Source of the DNA: Flavobacteriaceae bacterium
Lineage (GTDB): Bacteria; Bacteroidota; Bacteroidia; Flavobacteriales; Flavobacteriaceae
Direction: 5' to 3'
Length of the DNA stretch: 12,148 nt
Assembly: GCA_008081325.1 (NCBI GenBank)
Contig: VMCO01000071.1
Coordinates: 1 to 12,148, forward strand
The first letter of the stretch is position 1. Every line of letters starts with the position of its first letter. A program made the translations under genes and the position numbers. Positions 1 to 7,978 of the stretch are shown one piece after another. Under the pieces are notes generated by a model that saw only the letters and a program-made list of their open reading frames with translations, had not been told where the DNA came from and ran no database searches.

Positions 1-2841
1 AGTAACCCTCAAGAGTTATTAATTGATGGGGAAAATATTTTTAGTATTCAAGTCCATAATATTTCTAATACATCTTCAGATATGACGATAATTCCCTTTC
101 TATCAGCAATTTTTAATAGTGAAACTAGTGAAGGTGTAACTCCTCCAAATATTCTTGGACTACAAAGTGAATCATTTTTACATACAGACTTTAAATTATC
201 ATCTCAGGGTGAATCTATATTTTTAAATGATGCCAACGGTGACTCTGTTGACTCGATTACTTTTGGATTATTACCTTCAAATATATCTTATGGAGTTTCT
301 AATGAAAATGGTGTTTATGTTGCTTATCAAAACCCAACCCCTGGTGAAGAAAATTATACTTTTGAATATGATGGGGTTTTGGCTACACCGCTTATTTTTT
401 CTCATGAAGGGGGGAGTATTTCAAACCCTATAAAACTTGAAATAATCGGTGATGGTTCTGAAGACAAAATCACTTATACAACTGATTTTACTGAGCCAAA
501 TGAAAATTCAAATATATATACTGGTCCAATAACCATTGATGAGACAACTGTAGTTAGAGCAAAAGCATTTAAAGAAAATTATATTTCACTTCACTCTAAT
601 ACAAGAAGCTATTTTTTCAATATCGAAAGTAATCATCCAATAATCCATTTAGTAACCGATGAATACAATCTGTTTGATACTGATTATGGAATATATGCAT
701 ACGGTACAGATTATGATAATAGTTACCCTTATTTTGGTGCAAATTTTTGGGAGGATTGGGAAAGACCAGTTCATATATCTTATTACGATAATAACTCATT
801 GGTCTTTAATGCAAATGCGGGAATAAAAATTGCAGGTGCATATAGTAGAGGTTGGGATCAAAAATCATTTGCTCTTTTTGCGAGAAGTCAGTATGGAGTT
901 GGAGAATTTGAATATCCTTTTTTCGATAATATTGATTATGATTCTTTTGAATCGTTGGTTCTAAGAAATTCTGGTAATGATTGGATGAGAAGCAATATGA
1001 GGGATATTGCAATAACTAGTTTAATGAAGGATTCTAGCATTGATTATCAAAGTTATGTTACTGTTTCCTCATATATAAATGAAGATTATTGGGGGTTATA
1101 TAATTTAAGAGAAAAGGTTAGTGAAAACATGATTGCGTCAAAGCATGATGTTAATCCTAACAATGTAACTATGTTGGAATTTGATGGTGAGGTTGTAGAT
1201 GGAGATAATCAAGAATACATTGAGTTGAGAAACTTTATTCAGCAAAATAATTTAGCACAGGATGACAATTATAATTATGTTATCAATCAAATTGATATTG
1301 ATAACTATATGGAATATCACATTGCTCAAATCTATATGGATAACAGAGATTATCCAGGAAATAATGTAAAATATTGGAAGGTGCCTGACAGTAAATGGAG
1401 ATGGATCCTTTATGACACTGACTTTGGATTTGCTGGACAATGGTGGTCTGAATGGGATCAAGATTATGCATATTTTTTTGACACTTTAGATTTTGTACTT
1501 TCTGGAAATCAAACAACCTGGGCAAATCCGCAATGGGCCACACTTTTTATTAGAAAACTGGTTGAAAACATCACTTTTAGAAATAAATTCATTAATAGAT
1601 ATGCAGACGAGATGAACACCAGATATTTACCAGCTAATGTTACTTCTCATTTTATAGATATTTATGAAAATATGTATGATGAAATGTCAAACCATATCGA
1701 AAGATGGATTGAAAGTGAACCTTGGGTTTCACATGAATCTGTTTATCAGTTTGTTGACAATATGAATAATTTTGCTGTCAATAGACAGCCAGAAGCAAAA
1801 TACCATATTTTAAATCAGTTTAACCTTGAATCTTATCATGAGGTTATATTGTTTAACGAAACTCCTCAATTAGGCTTTATCAGATTAAATGATAACTTAA
1901 TAATTCAAGAAAATGAATGGAGTGGTGATTATTTTGAAGATGTTCCAATTACTTTAAAAGCCATTGCAGAATCAGGATATGAGTTTTCTCATTGGAGTGG
2001 AGATGTAAATTCAACTAGTTCTGAAATTGAGGTTAATCTTAATGAAAATTTTGAAATAGAAGCACACTTTATTAACAGTTCGGGATTAAACCTTGTTATA
2101 AATGAAATAAATTATAAATCATCTGATAATTTTGATACTGGAGATTGGGTTGAGCTTTATAATCCTAATCAAGATGATATTGATATTTCAGAATGGATTT
2201 TAAAGGACAGTAACGACTCTAATGAATTTATATTTCCAAACGGAACAATCATTAATGGAGATGATTATTTGGTAATTGTCAGAAACGCTCAAAATTTTTC
2301 TGAATTGTATCCTGAGATAAGTTATTTTATCGGTGAATTTGATTTTGGTTTATCAGCTTCAGGAGATGCTGTCAGACTCTTTGACTCAGATATGATTTTA
2401 CATGATGAGGTGTTTTATGAATCCTCAGCTCCTTGGCCACCTTTATCCAACGGAGAAGGTTATACGCTGGAGTTAATAGATCCATCTTATGATAATTCAC
2501 TGCCTTCTAGTTGGAGTAACATAAATTTTAAAGGAAGTCCAGATGCTATAAATTCTGCGACAGCTTCAATTATTGAGGAAAATTTATTATTCTCAAGGGT
2601 ATTTCCAAATCCATTTATTGAAACATTATATATTTTATTTGAATTAGATAAAAGTGAGTTTGTTACAGTGGATATTTTTGATTTAAAGGGCTCTCTGGTT
2701 GACAATGTATATTCTGGATTTTTAAATTCAGGAATACAGAGAATCAACAAAAATCTTGAAAAATTAAATACTGGGATATACGTATTGAAAATTAATACAG
2801 CTTCAGGAATTACTCAAACTGAAAAAATCATCAAGTATTAA
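1..2841 (+). CDS. Secreted CotH-kinase-like multidomain protein with T9SS sorting domain (5' partial)
   Basis: The reading frame is open from base 1, so the start lies upstream; the ATG at 82 is internal, because the residues before it (about DGENIFSIQVHN...SSD) look like the end of a galactose-binding-like domain. Visible order over 946 residues: that domain end, a degenerate lamin-tail-like stretch (about 50-120), a chitobiase/hexosaminidase C-terminal-like domain (about 135-205), a CotH kinase fold (about 210-575), a divergent InlB-type repeat (about 623-691, ending AHF), a lamin-tail domain (about 697-847), and a type A T9SS signal starting near FPNPF (2602-2616) and ending EKIIKY. CotH hallmarks are visible: GLYNLREK (from 1093), DNRD followed by GNN (from 1339) and DTDFGF (1414-1431). 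Bacillus CotH phosphorylates spore-coat proteins; here the target is unknown and catalysis is inferred. The T9SS signal implies secretion or surface anchoring. Stop codon overlaps that of the convergent GH125 gene. Confidence 0.88.
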   Translation, partial: SNPQELLIDGENIFSIQVHNISNTSSDMTIIPFLSAIFNSETSEGVTPPNILGLQSESFLHTDFKLSSQGESIFLNDANGDSVDSITFGLLPSNISYGVSNENGVYVAYQNPTPGEENYTFEYDGVLATPLIFSHEGGSISNPIKLEIIGDGSEDKITYTTDFTEPNENSNIYTGPITIDETTVVRAKAFKENYISLHSNTRSYFFNIESNHPIIHLVTDEYNLFDTDYGIYAYGTDYDNSYPYFGANFWEDWERPVHISYYDNNSLVFNANAGIKIAGAYSRGWDQKSFALFARSQYGVGEFEYPFFDNIDYDSFESLVLRNSGNDWMRSNMRDIAITSLMKDSSIDYQSYVTVSSYINEDYWGLYNLREKVSENMIASKHDVNPNNVTMLEFDGEVVDGDNQEYIELRNFIQQNNLAQDDNYNYVINQIDIDNYMEYHIAQIYMDNRDYPGNNVKYWKVPDSKWRWILYDTDFGFAGQWWSEWDQDYAYFFDTLDFVLSGNQTTWANPQWATLFIRKLVENITFRNKFINRYADEMNTRYLPANVTSHFIDIYENMYDEMSNHIERWIESEPWVSHESVYQFVDNMNNFAVNRQPEAKYHILNQFNLESYHEVILFNETPQLGFIRLNDNLIIQENEWSGDYFEDVPITLKAIAESGYEFSHWSGDVNSTSSEIEVNLNENFEIEAHFINSSGLNLVINEINYKSSDNFDTGDWVELYNPNQDDIDISEWILKDSNDSNEFIFPNGTIINGDDYLVIVRNAQNFSELYPEISYFIGEFDFGLSASGDAVRLFDSDMILHDEVFYESSAPWPPLSNGEGYTLELIDPSYDNSLPSSWSNINFKGSPDAINSATASIIEENLLFSRVFPNPFIETLYILFELDKSEFVTVDIFDLKGSLVDNVYSGFLNSGIQRINKNLEKLNTGIYVLKINTASGITQTEKIIKY

Positions 2842-4274
2842 GAATATTTGATTTTTAAAAGATGTGGTCTTTCCTTATTTACTTTAATTATTAATTCCCC
2901 AAATAAGGTGTTAGCCCAAGCAAACCAAGATCTAAAATATTTGCTTGGATCATCTTTGTCAAATGCCTCATGCATAAACCCTGTATCGGCATGGGTATTA
3001 ACAAGCATTTTTAAACATTTTTTAATTTCATCATCATTACTACTGGTCATTGCTCTTAAAATAATTCCCATAGGCCATATTTTATCCTTACCGGTATGTG
3101 GACTTGCCTGCCCTTCAGCTGCTTTTCCTCTTAAAAAATAAGGATTGTTATCACTAAGTAAAAACCTTCTTGTATTCAAATAAATTTCGTCTTTTTCAAA
3201 TTTAGAATCTAAATATGCTAACGACATTAGTGAAGGTACATTGGCGTCATCCATATATAGATTATTTCCAAAACCATCAATTTCGTAAGAGTATATTTTT
3301 CCAAAGTTAAGATGCTCTTTTATTGCATATTTTTCTATGGCTTCATTTATTTCTAACGACATTGATAAGCACTTTTCAGAAAAACCAATATCCATTTTTT
3401 CAGAATTATATATTTCTGATAGTTGTTTCATTGAAATTGATGCAAAAATATTTGATGGTATCAAAAACGGATACATTGTAGCATCGTCTGATGGTCTAAA
3501 CATTGAACAAATCATACCATTTGGTTTAAATGGCCTTCCCGTTCCAGAAAATACCGGGGCATCGACCATAGCTGTTCCGTTTCTAATAAATCTGTACGGA
3601 GATTCACCATCCTTTCTTTGCTCAGTTAGAAATGTGTCATATATAATTTTTGAAGATTTAATCCAGGTTTCGTCAAAAATTGAATTATCACCGGTTAATT
3701 TGTAATAATGAAAACTTAATCTTATAACATAACATAAAGAATCAACTTCCCATTTTTGCTCATGAACACCTTCAATAGGTGTTGGAATATCTCTACTATG
3801 AGCAGAAACTTTTGTTAGATCTTTATAAAAAGAATTTGCATACGGATCTCTTATTACACATTTTGCTTGACGATTTATAAGTCCTTTGATAAGATTTTTA
3901 ATCTTTTTGTCTTTTTTTACAAGTGGTAAATACGGCCAAACCTGAGCAGTAGAGTCTCTTAACCACATAGCATCAATATCCCCAGTAATAATAAACGTAT
4001 CAGGTTTACCGTCAATAATCTCAAAATCAACAGTTGTATCAATTGTATTAGGATAACAATTTTCAAACATCCATGATAGTTCTTTATCGGTTATTTGATC
4101 TTTGATTAAAGAGATTAAATCTTCAACTGCTTGACTAGTAAAAGTTCTTTTATTAACGGGTGGCCTATTAGATAAATAAGTTTTGTCTAAATTGAAACTT
4201 TTGGATTTTAAATCCATCCAAGATAATCCTACGGCGGCTAATGTAGTATTCTTTATAAAATTTCTTCTTTTCAT
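2838..4274 (-). CDS. GH125 exo-alpha-1,6-mannosidase, exported
   Basis: This 478-residue protein matches glycoside hydrolase family 125 (formerly DUF1237) along its whole length. Family members remove terminal non-reducing alpha-1,6-linked mannose by a metal-independent inverting mechanism. Recognisable blocks are GDIDAMWLRDSTAQVWPY (98-115), EQKWEVDSLCYVIRL (172-186), MFRPSDDATMYPFLIPSN (258-275), DDANVPSL (342-349) and GFMHEAF (432-438). D263 and E436 keep the same spacing as the acid/base pair reported for Clostridium perfringens GH125 (Asp220, Glu393), so they are the likely catalytic residues; this mapping is from memory of the family. The N-terminus MKRRNFIKNTTLAAVGL looks like a Tat signal, which suggests a folded periplasmic enzyme. 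The chosen ATG has AAGAGGA just upstream. The gene is on the opposite strand to the susCD operon, so it has its own promoter. It supports an alpha-mannan or mannoprotein glycan as substrate. Confidence 0.93.
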   Translation of the reverse strand: MKRRNFIKNTTLAAVGLSWMDLKSKSFNLDKTYLSNRPPVNKRTFTSQAVEDLISLIKDQITDKELSWMFENCYPNTIDTTVDFEIIDGKPDTFIITGDIDAMWLRDSTAQVWPYLPLVKKDKKIKNLIKGLINRQAKCVIRDPYANSFYKDLTKVSAHSRDIPTPIEGVHEQKWEVDSLCYVIRLSFHYYKLTGDNSIFDETWIKSSKIIYDTFLTEQRKDGESPYRFIRNGTAMVDAPVFSGTGRPFKPNGMICSMFRPSDDATMYPFLIPSNIFASISMKQLSEIYNSEKMDIGFSEKCLSMSLEINEAIEKYAIKEHLNFGKIYSYEIDGFGNNLYMDDANVPSLMSLAYLDSKFEKDEIYLNTRRFLLSDNNPYFLRGKAAEGQASPHTGKDKIWPMGIILRAMTSSNDDEIKKCLKMLVNTHADTGFMHEAFDKDDPSKYFRSWFAWANTLFGELIIKVNKERPHLLKIKYS

Positions 4275-4331
4275 AAAATTCCTCTTTCTTAAATTTAATT
4301 ATCTTTGGCTATCAAACCAAATAAATAAAAA
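4275..4331. promoter_or_regulatory. Divergent promoter region between GH125 and doxX-like genes
   Basis: These 57 bases separate two divergent starts. On the + strand there is a perfect Bacteroidetes -7 box TATCTTTG at 4300-4307, about 24 bases before the DoxX ATG, but no TTTG at the expected -33 place. On the - strand TTTG (complement of 4318-4321) is followed after 20 bases by TAAATTTA (complement of 4290-4297), one mismatch from TAnnTTTG, leaving a very short leader to the GH125 ATG. The two boxes nearly abut, so expression of the two genes may be linked or mutually exclusive. This is motif matching only. Confidence 0.4.
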
Positions 4332-4703
4332 ATGAATAATATAGCATTACTAATATTAAGGTTGGTTTTTGCAGGCTCAATGATTTATGGTCACGGACTT
4401 GGAAAACTAAATAAATTGATTTCAGGTGATTTAAGTTTTGGAAACCCAATTGGAATTGGAGAAGCACCTACTTTGATACTCGCTGTTTTTTCTGAATTTT
4501 TTGCTCCAATTTTTATATTAATTGGCTTTAAAACAAAGTTTTTTAGCTTTTTTCCTGCTGCAACCATGTTTGTTGCAGCCTTTATTGTACATATGGGTGA
4601 TCCTTTTGGAAGGGTTGAAAAAGCCTTGTTATTTTTAGCAGTATTTACGGTTTTAATGCTTACTGGTCCAGGAAAATATTCAATCGACAAAAAGTTTTCA
4701 TAA
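4332..4703 (+). CDS. DoxX-family small integral membrane protein
   Basis: The 123-residue product has four hydrophobic segments (about 4-21, 46-66, 69-88 and 96-112), the usual DoxX layout. Typical DoxX features are RLVFAGSMIYGHGLGKL in and after helix 1, a short loop with GIGEAPTL before helix 2, SEFFAPIFILIGFKT, and HMGDPF with EKALLFLAVF before and in helix 4. It should sit in the inner membrane. DoxX proteins have been linked to quinone or redox functions and to oxidative stress, but their biochemical role is mostly unresolved, so no reaction is assigned. Length is normal for the family and the ORF is intact. The ATG is preceded by an A-rich tract (aaataaataaaaa), normal for Bacteroidota. 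It lies between GH125 and the susC promoter and has no obvious role in glycan use; it may be a passenger gene. Confidence 0.85.
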   Translation: MNNIALLILRLVFAGSMIYGHGLGKLNKLISGDLSFGNPIGIGEAPTLILAVFSEFFAPIFILIGFKTKFFSFFPAATMFVAAFIVHMGDPFGRVEKALLFLAVFTVLMLTGPGKYSIDKKFS

Positions 4704-4749
4704 ATCACATTACATATTTCGTAATAACAATATTTCTTTATTGCTGATT

Positions 4750-4764
4750 TTCTAATTTTTAGAA
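4750..4764. terminator. Weak AT-rich hairpin downstream of doxX-like gene
   Basis: TTCTAA and TTAGAA form a six-pair inverted repeat with a three-base loop, 46 bases after the DoxX stop. The stem has one G-C pair and is not followed by a clean T-run, so it is at best a poor intrinsic terminator. Confidence 0.2.
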
Positions 4765-4779
4765 GAAATTTTGAATATA

Positions 4780-4794
4780 TGTGAAAAATTCACA
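4780..4794. promoter_or_regulatory. Perfect palindrome TGTGAA-AAA-TTCACA, candidate operator
   Basis: The two six-base arms are exact reverse complements. The element ends six bases before the candidate -33 box of susC, a natural place for an activator. A further TGTGAA half-site in direct orientation follows at 4803-4808, 23 bases from the first and overlapping the -33 region. The motif resembles a Crp-type site (TGTGA...TCACA) but with five rather than six central bases, so the cognate factor is not identified. Confidence 0.45.
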
Positions 4795-4800
4795 ACTAAT

Positions 4801-4831
4801 ATTGTGAAGACCTGAAATAGTCTTATTTTTG
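4801..4831 (+). promoter_or_regulatory. Candidate susC operon promoter (Bacteroidetes type)
   Basis: TATTTTTG at 4824-4831 is an exact match to the Bacteroidetes -7 consensus TAnnTTTG. ATTG at 4801-4804 matches three of four bases of the -33 TTTG box, and the spacer is 19 bases, the expected distance. Transcription would start near 4838, giving a leader of about 30 bases to the susC ATG. An inverted repeat AAGAC...GTCTT (4807-4811 and 4820-4824) occupies the spacer. Confidence 0.5.
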
Positions 4832-4850
4832 ACGTCATCTTAAACTAACT

Positions 4851-4860
4851 AAAACGTTTT
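4851..4860. promoter_or_regulatory. Palindrome AAAACGTTTT, candidate repressor operator
   Basis: This perfect ten-base palindrome with a central CG lies between the predicted transcription start and the susC ATG at 4867. LacI-family operators typically have a central CG flanked by A/T-rich arms, and a position downstream of the start site suits repression. It is short, and an AT-rich background could yield it by chance. Confidence 0.3.
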
Positions 4861-4866
4861 CTTAAA

Positions 4867-7800
4867 ATGAATTTCAGGGATATACTTATAGTATTTATGT
4901 TGGTGATTACATCTTCTATTTATTCTCAATCAATACTTGTTAGTGGAATTGTAGTTGATGAGGGTGGTAATCCACTGCCGGGTGTTACAGTGTTGATTGA
5001 AGGTACTGATAGAGGTACATCTACAACATTTGAAGGAACATATGCGATTAAAGCTGATAATGAAAATCAGAGTATTCAATTTTCATACATCAGTTTTGAG
5101 ACCCAGTCAATTTTAATTGGAAGCCAATCAAAGATTGATGTTATTATGGTTGAAAGTCTCGAGTCATTAGAGGAAGTTCAAGTTGTAGCCTTTCAAAAAC
5201 AGAAAAAAAATAGTGTTATAGGATCGATTAATACAATTAATCCGTCCGAGTTAAAAATTCCCACATCAAATATCACGAATGCTATGGCGGGGAAACTTGC
5301 CGGAATGATTTCATATCAAAGATCAGGTGAGCCTGGTGCAGACAATGCTGAATTTTTTATCAGAGGTGTAACCAGTTTTGGGTATGCAAATAATCCCTTA
5401 ATATTAATCGATGGTTTAGAAGTTACAACAAATGATTTGGCTAGGATTGAGCCAGATAATATTGCTAGCTTTTCAATTATGAAAGATGCAACAGCAACCT
5501 CACTTTACGGAGCAAGGGGTGCCAACGGTGTTATACTAGTAACTACCAAAGAAGGTAAAAAAGGTAAGGCAAAAGTATCCTTTAGGTATGAAAATTCAAT
5601 TTCAGCTCCATCCCAGACAAATGATTTTTTAGGTGGTGTTGATTATATGAATCTCTATAACAGAGCAACAAGAACTAGAGATGCATCCGCTCCTTTAACC
5701 TACAGTATTTCAAAAATATACGGTACTTTAAATGGTGGAGACCCGAATATATACCCAAATGTTAATTGGTATAACGAACTATTTAAAGATTATACAATCA
5801 ATAGAAAGGCAAACTTAAATGTTAATGGAGGTGGTGAAATAGCTCAGTATTATCTATCAGTTTCACATAATAATGATACAGGATTATTGAAAGTGGATCC
5901 TTTAAATAACTTCAATAACAATATTGATATTAAAAGATCCAATCTTAGAGCTAATATTAACATCGATTTAACCAATACTACAAAAATTGCGGTTAAATTC
6001 TATTCATTATTTGAAAGATACAATGGTCCTTCAGTCTCTGCAAACTCTATATTTGGATCTGTAATGCAAGCAAATCCTGCTAATTTTCCAAAGTATTTTA
6101 CATATGAGGATAATTTAGGTTACAATCATACTTTATTTGGCAACAAAGGAAACGGAGGTTTTCCAAACCCATACGCGGATATGGTCAAAGGATTTAAAGA
6201 TAGATTTACTAATACTATATTTTCTCAAGTACAAATTGAACAAGATTTGAAATTTATTACCGAAGGATTAAAATTTAGAGGTATGGCATCAGTCCGCACA
6301 TACACAATGAATGAGAATTCAAGAGAATATACGCCTTTTTATTATGGAATGGCTGAAGTTGAAACAGAGCTAGGAATTCTAAATTATTTATACAGAATCC
6401 AAGAAGGAACAGAGTTTTTAAATAATCCGACGGTAAATAACTTAGGTACAAGTAGATTTTATTACGAATTTGTTACTGAGTACAATCGAAAATTCAATGA
6501 ACTTCATGATATTGGAGGTTTGCTAGTTTTTAACTTTAGTGAATCTCTGAATACAATTGGAGGTAATAGTGCTTTTGCAACATTACCATCTAGGAATATG
6601 GGGCTTTCAGGAAGATTCTCCTACAATTATGATTCAAGATATTTTACAGAGTTTAATTTCGGTTATAATGGATCAGAGAAATTTGCTAAGAATAATAGAT
6701 TTGGTTTTTTTCCATCTGTAGGTTTTGGTTGGATTTTATCTAACGAAGAATGGTTTACTGAAAAATTACCTGATGTTAATATGCTTAAGTTGAAGTTAAC
6801 TCATGGACTAGTTGGTAATGATGGTATTTCAAGCGCAGATGATAGATTCTTCTATCTGTCAGAGGTCAATCTTCAAAGTCCAAGTTATGGTTTTACATGG
6901 GGATCTGACTTCAACAATTATTATCAGGGTTATGTTATTGACAGATATTCAAATCAAAATGTTACGTGGGAAGTTGCAGAGAAAACAAACTATGGCTTGG
7001 AGCTTGGATTGTTTAACTCTTTGAATTTTCAAATAGATTATTTCACTGAGCACAGATCAAAAATATATATGTCTAGAGATTATATTCCATCAACAATGGG
7101 GTTAACTACGACCATAAGTAGTAATCTTGGCGAAGTAAATTCAAAAGGAGTTGATTTGTCTCTTGATTACAATAAAGCTTTTGATTCTGGATTGATTTTA
7201 TCAGGTAGAGGAAACTTTACATATGCAACTAATGAAGTTTTGGTTAACGGAGAACCAGACTACACTTATGATTATTTAAGTAGAATAGGGTATCCTGTAA
7301 ATCAGGCATGGGGTTTAATTGCAGAACGTTTATTTATTGATCAAGCAGATATTGATAATTCCCCTGAACAGTTTAACGGTTTTTCTTCTTCTGCCAACTC
7401 TTACATGCCTGGTGATATAAAGTATACGGATGTCAATAATGACGGAGTTGTAAACGAATTAGATAGAGTACCAATAGGGAAACCTACGGTTCCAGAAATT
7501 GTTTATGGGTTTGGTGTTTCAGCCTCTTATGAAGGTTATGATTTCTCTATTTTTATGCAGGGGGTAGCAAGAACTTCATTTTTTATAAACCCTAATGATA
7601 TTTCCCCATTTGTGAATGAAAGAAATGCTTTAAATGTGATCGCAGATAATCATTGGTCTATCAATAATCCTGATCCAAATGCCTTTTGGCCAAGACTATC
7701 AACATATTCGATTGCGAATAATGAACAGCAATCAACATGGTGGCAAAGAGATGGTGATTTTTTAAGGTTAAAAAATGTTGAAATTGGATATACATTTCCT

Positions 7801-7968
7801 GACAGAGAATCTGGTTTGTTTTCTGGTTTAAATACTAGAGTTTATTTTACAGGATTGAATCTTCTTACATTTTCAAAATTTGATTTATGGGATACTGAAA
7901 TGGGAGGAAACGGGTTAGGATATCCTCCTCAAAAGGTTTATAATATTGGTTTACAGGTTAATTTTTAA
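4867..7968 (+). CDS. susC: SusC/RagA-family TonB-dependent outer-membrane glycan transporter
   Basis: The 1033-residue product is a TonB-dependent receptor of SusC type, which imports oligosaccharides through the outer membrane while its SusD partner acts as a lid. A Sec signal peptide (about 1-20) is followed by a carboxypeptidase-regulatory-like beta-sandwich (about 24-98, with GNPLPGVTVLIEGTDRGT), a short linker with EEVQVVAF (102-109) where the TonB-box region lies, and a plug domain (about 115-235) with GKLAGM, FFIRGV, NNPLILIDG and the signature SLYGARGANGVILVTTKEG (212-230). The rest is the beta-barrel, with DVNNDGVVNELD (855-866), a motif common in SusC barrels, and a C-terminal phenylalanine (GLQVNF). 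No N-terminal STN domain is present, so control through an anti-sigma factor by this receptor is unlikely. Start fits the signal peptide. It is first in a four-gene operon; name denotes family, not starch specificity. Confidence 0.96.
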   Translation: MNFRDILIVFMLVITSSIYSQSILVSGIVVDEGGNPLPGVTVLIEGTDRGTSTTFEGTYAIKADNENQSIQFSYISFETQSILIGSQSKIDVIMVESLESLEEVQVVAFQKQKKNSVIGSINTINPSELKIPTSNITNAMAGKLAGMISYQRSGEPGADNAEFFIRGVTSFGYANNPLILIDGLEVTTNDLARIEPDNIASFSIMKDATATSLYGARGANGVILVTTKEGKKGKAKVSFRYENSISAPSQTNDFLGGVDYMNLYNRATRTRDASAPLTYSISKIYGTLNGGDPNIYPNVNWYNELFKDYTINRKANLNVNGGGEIAQYYLSVSHNNDTGLLKVDPLNNFNNNIDIKRSNLRANINIDLTNTTKIAVKFYSLFERYNGPSVSANSIFGSVMQANPANFPKYFTYEDNLGYNHTLFGNKGNGGFPNPYADMVKGFKDRFTNTIFSQVQIEQDLKFITEGLKFRGMASVRTYTMNENSREYTPFYYGMAEVETELGILNYLYRIQEGTEFLNNPTVNNLGTSRFYYEFVTEYNRKFNELHDIGGLLVFNFSESLNTIGGNSAFATLPSRNMGLSGRFSYNYDSRYFTEFNFGYNGSEKFAKNNRFGFFPSVGFGWILSNEEWFTEKLPDVNMLKLKLTHGLVGNDGISSADDRFFYLSEVNLQSPSYGFTWGSDFNNYYQGYVIDRYSNQNVTWEVAEKTNYGLELGLFNSLNFQIDYFTEHRSKIYMSRDYIPSTMGLTTTISSNLGEVNSKGVDLSLDYNKAFDSGLILSGRGNFTYATNEVLVNGEPDYTYDYLSRIGYPVNQAWGLIAERLFIDQADIDNSPEQFNGFSSSANSYMPGDIKYTDVNNDGVVNELDRVPIGKPTVPEIVYGFGVSASYEGYDFSIFMQGVARTSFFINPNDISPFVNERNALNVIADNHWSINNPDPNAFWPRLSTYSIANNEQQSTWWQRDGDFLRLKNVEIGYTFPDRESGLFSGLNTRVYFTGLNLLTFSKFDLWDTEMGGNGLGYPPQKVYNIGLQVNF

Positions 7969-7978
7969 TATAAAAATT

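Larger units (their letters stand above)
4704..4866 (+). promoter_or_regulatory. Intergenic control region upstream of susC
   Basis: This 163-base gap has no gene. It contains, in order, an AT-rich inverted repeat TTCTAA-TTT-TTAGAA (4750-4764), a perfect palindrome TGTGAA-AAA-TTCACA (4780-4794), a third TGTGAA copy (4803-4808), a candidate promoter (4801-4831) and the palindrome AAAACGTTTT (4851-4860) six bases before the susC ATG. The density of symmetric elements exceeds what is seen in the other short gaps and fits a regulated PUL promoter. Confidence 0.6.

Noticed and set aside
82..84. ATG at 82 as the start of the CotH-like gene
   Set aside because: The frame is open from base 1 and the residues before 82 continue a recognisable domain end, so the gene begins outside the window.
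3337..3705. Open frame of 122 codons on the + strand inside GH125
   Set aside because: It is antisense to a well-conserved GH125 region, shows no recognisable domain or signal, and is explained as a shadow of the real gene.
4391..4708. Open frame of 105 codons antisense to the DoxX-like gene
   Set aside because: It mirrors the DoxX coding frame, and the DoxX product has clear family features while this one is a lysine-rich sequence with no recognisable domain.
4780..4794. Calling TGTGAAAAATTCACA a canonical Crp site
   Set aside because: The Crp consensus needs six central bases between TGTGA and TCACA and this has five; Bacteroidota also lack a close E. coli-type Crp regulon, so only a generic operator is proposed.
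7946..7978. Upstream in-frame ATG giving a longer SusD with 11 extra residues
   Set aside because: It overlaps the end of susC and would put MVYRLIFNIKI before an already perfect lipoprotein signal that begins at 7979.
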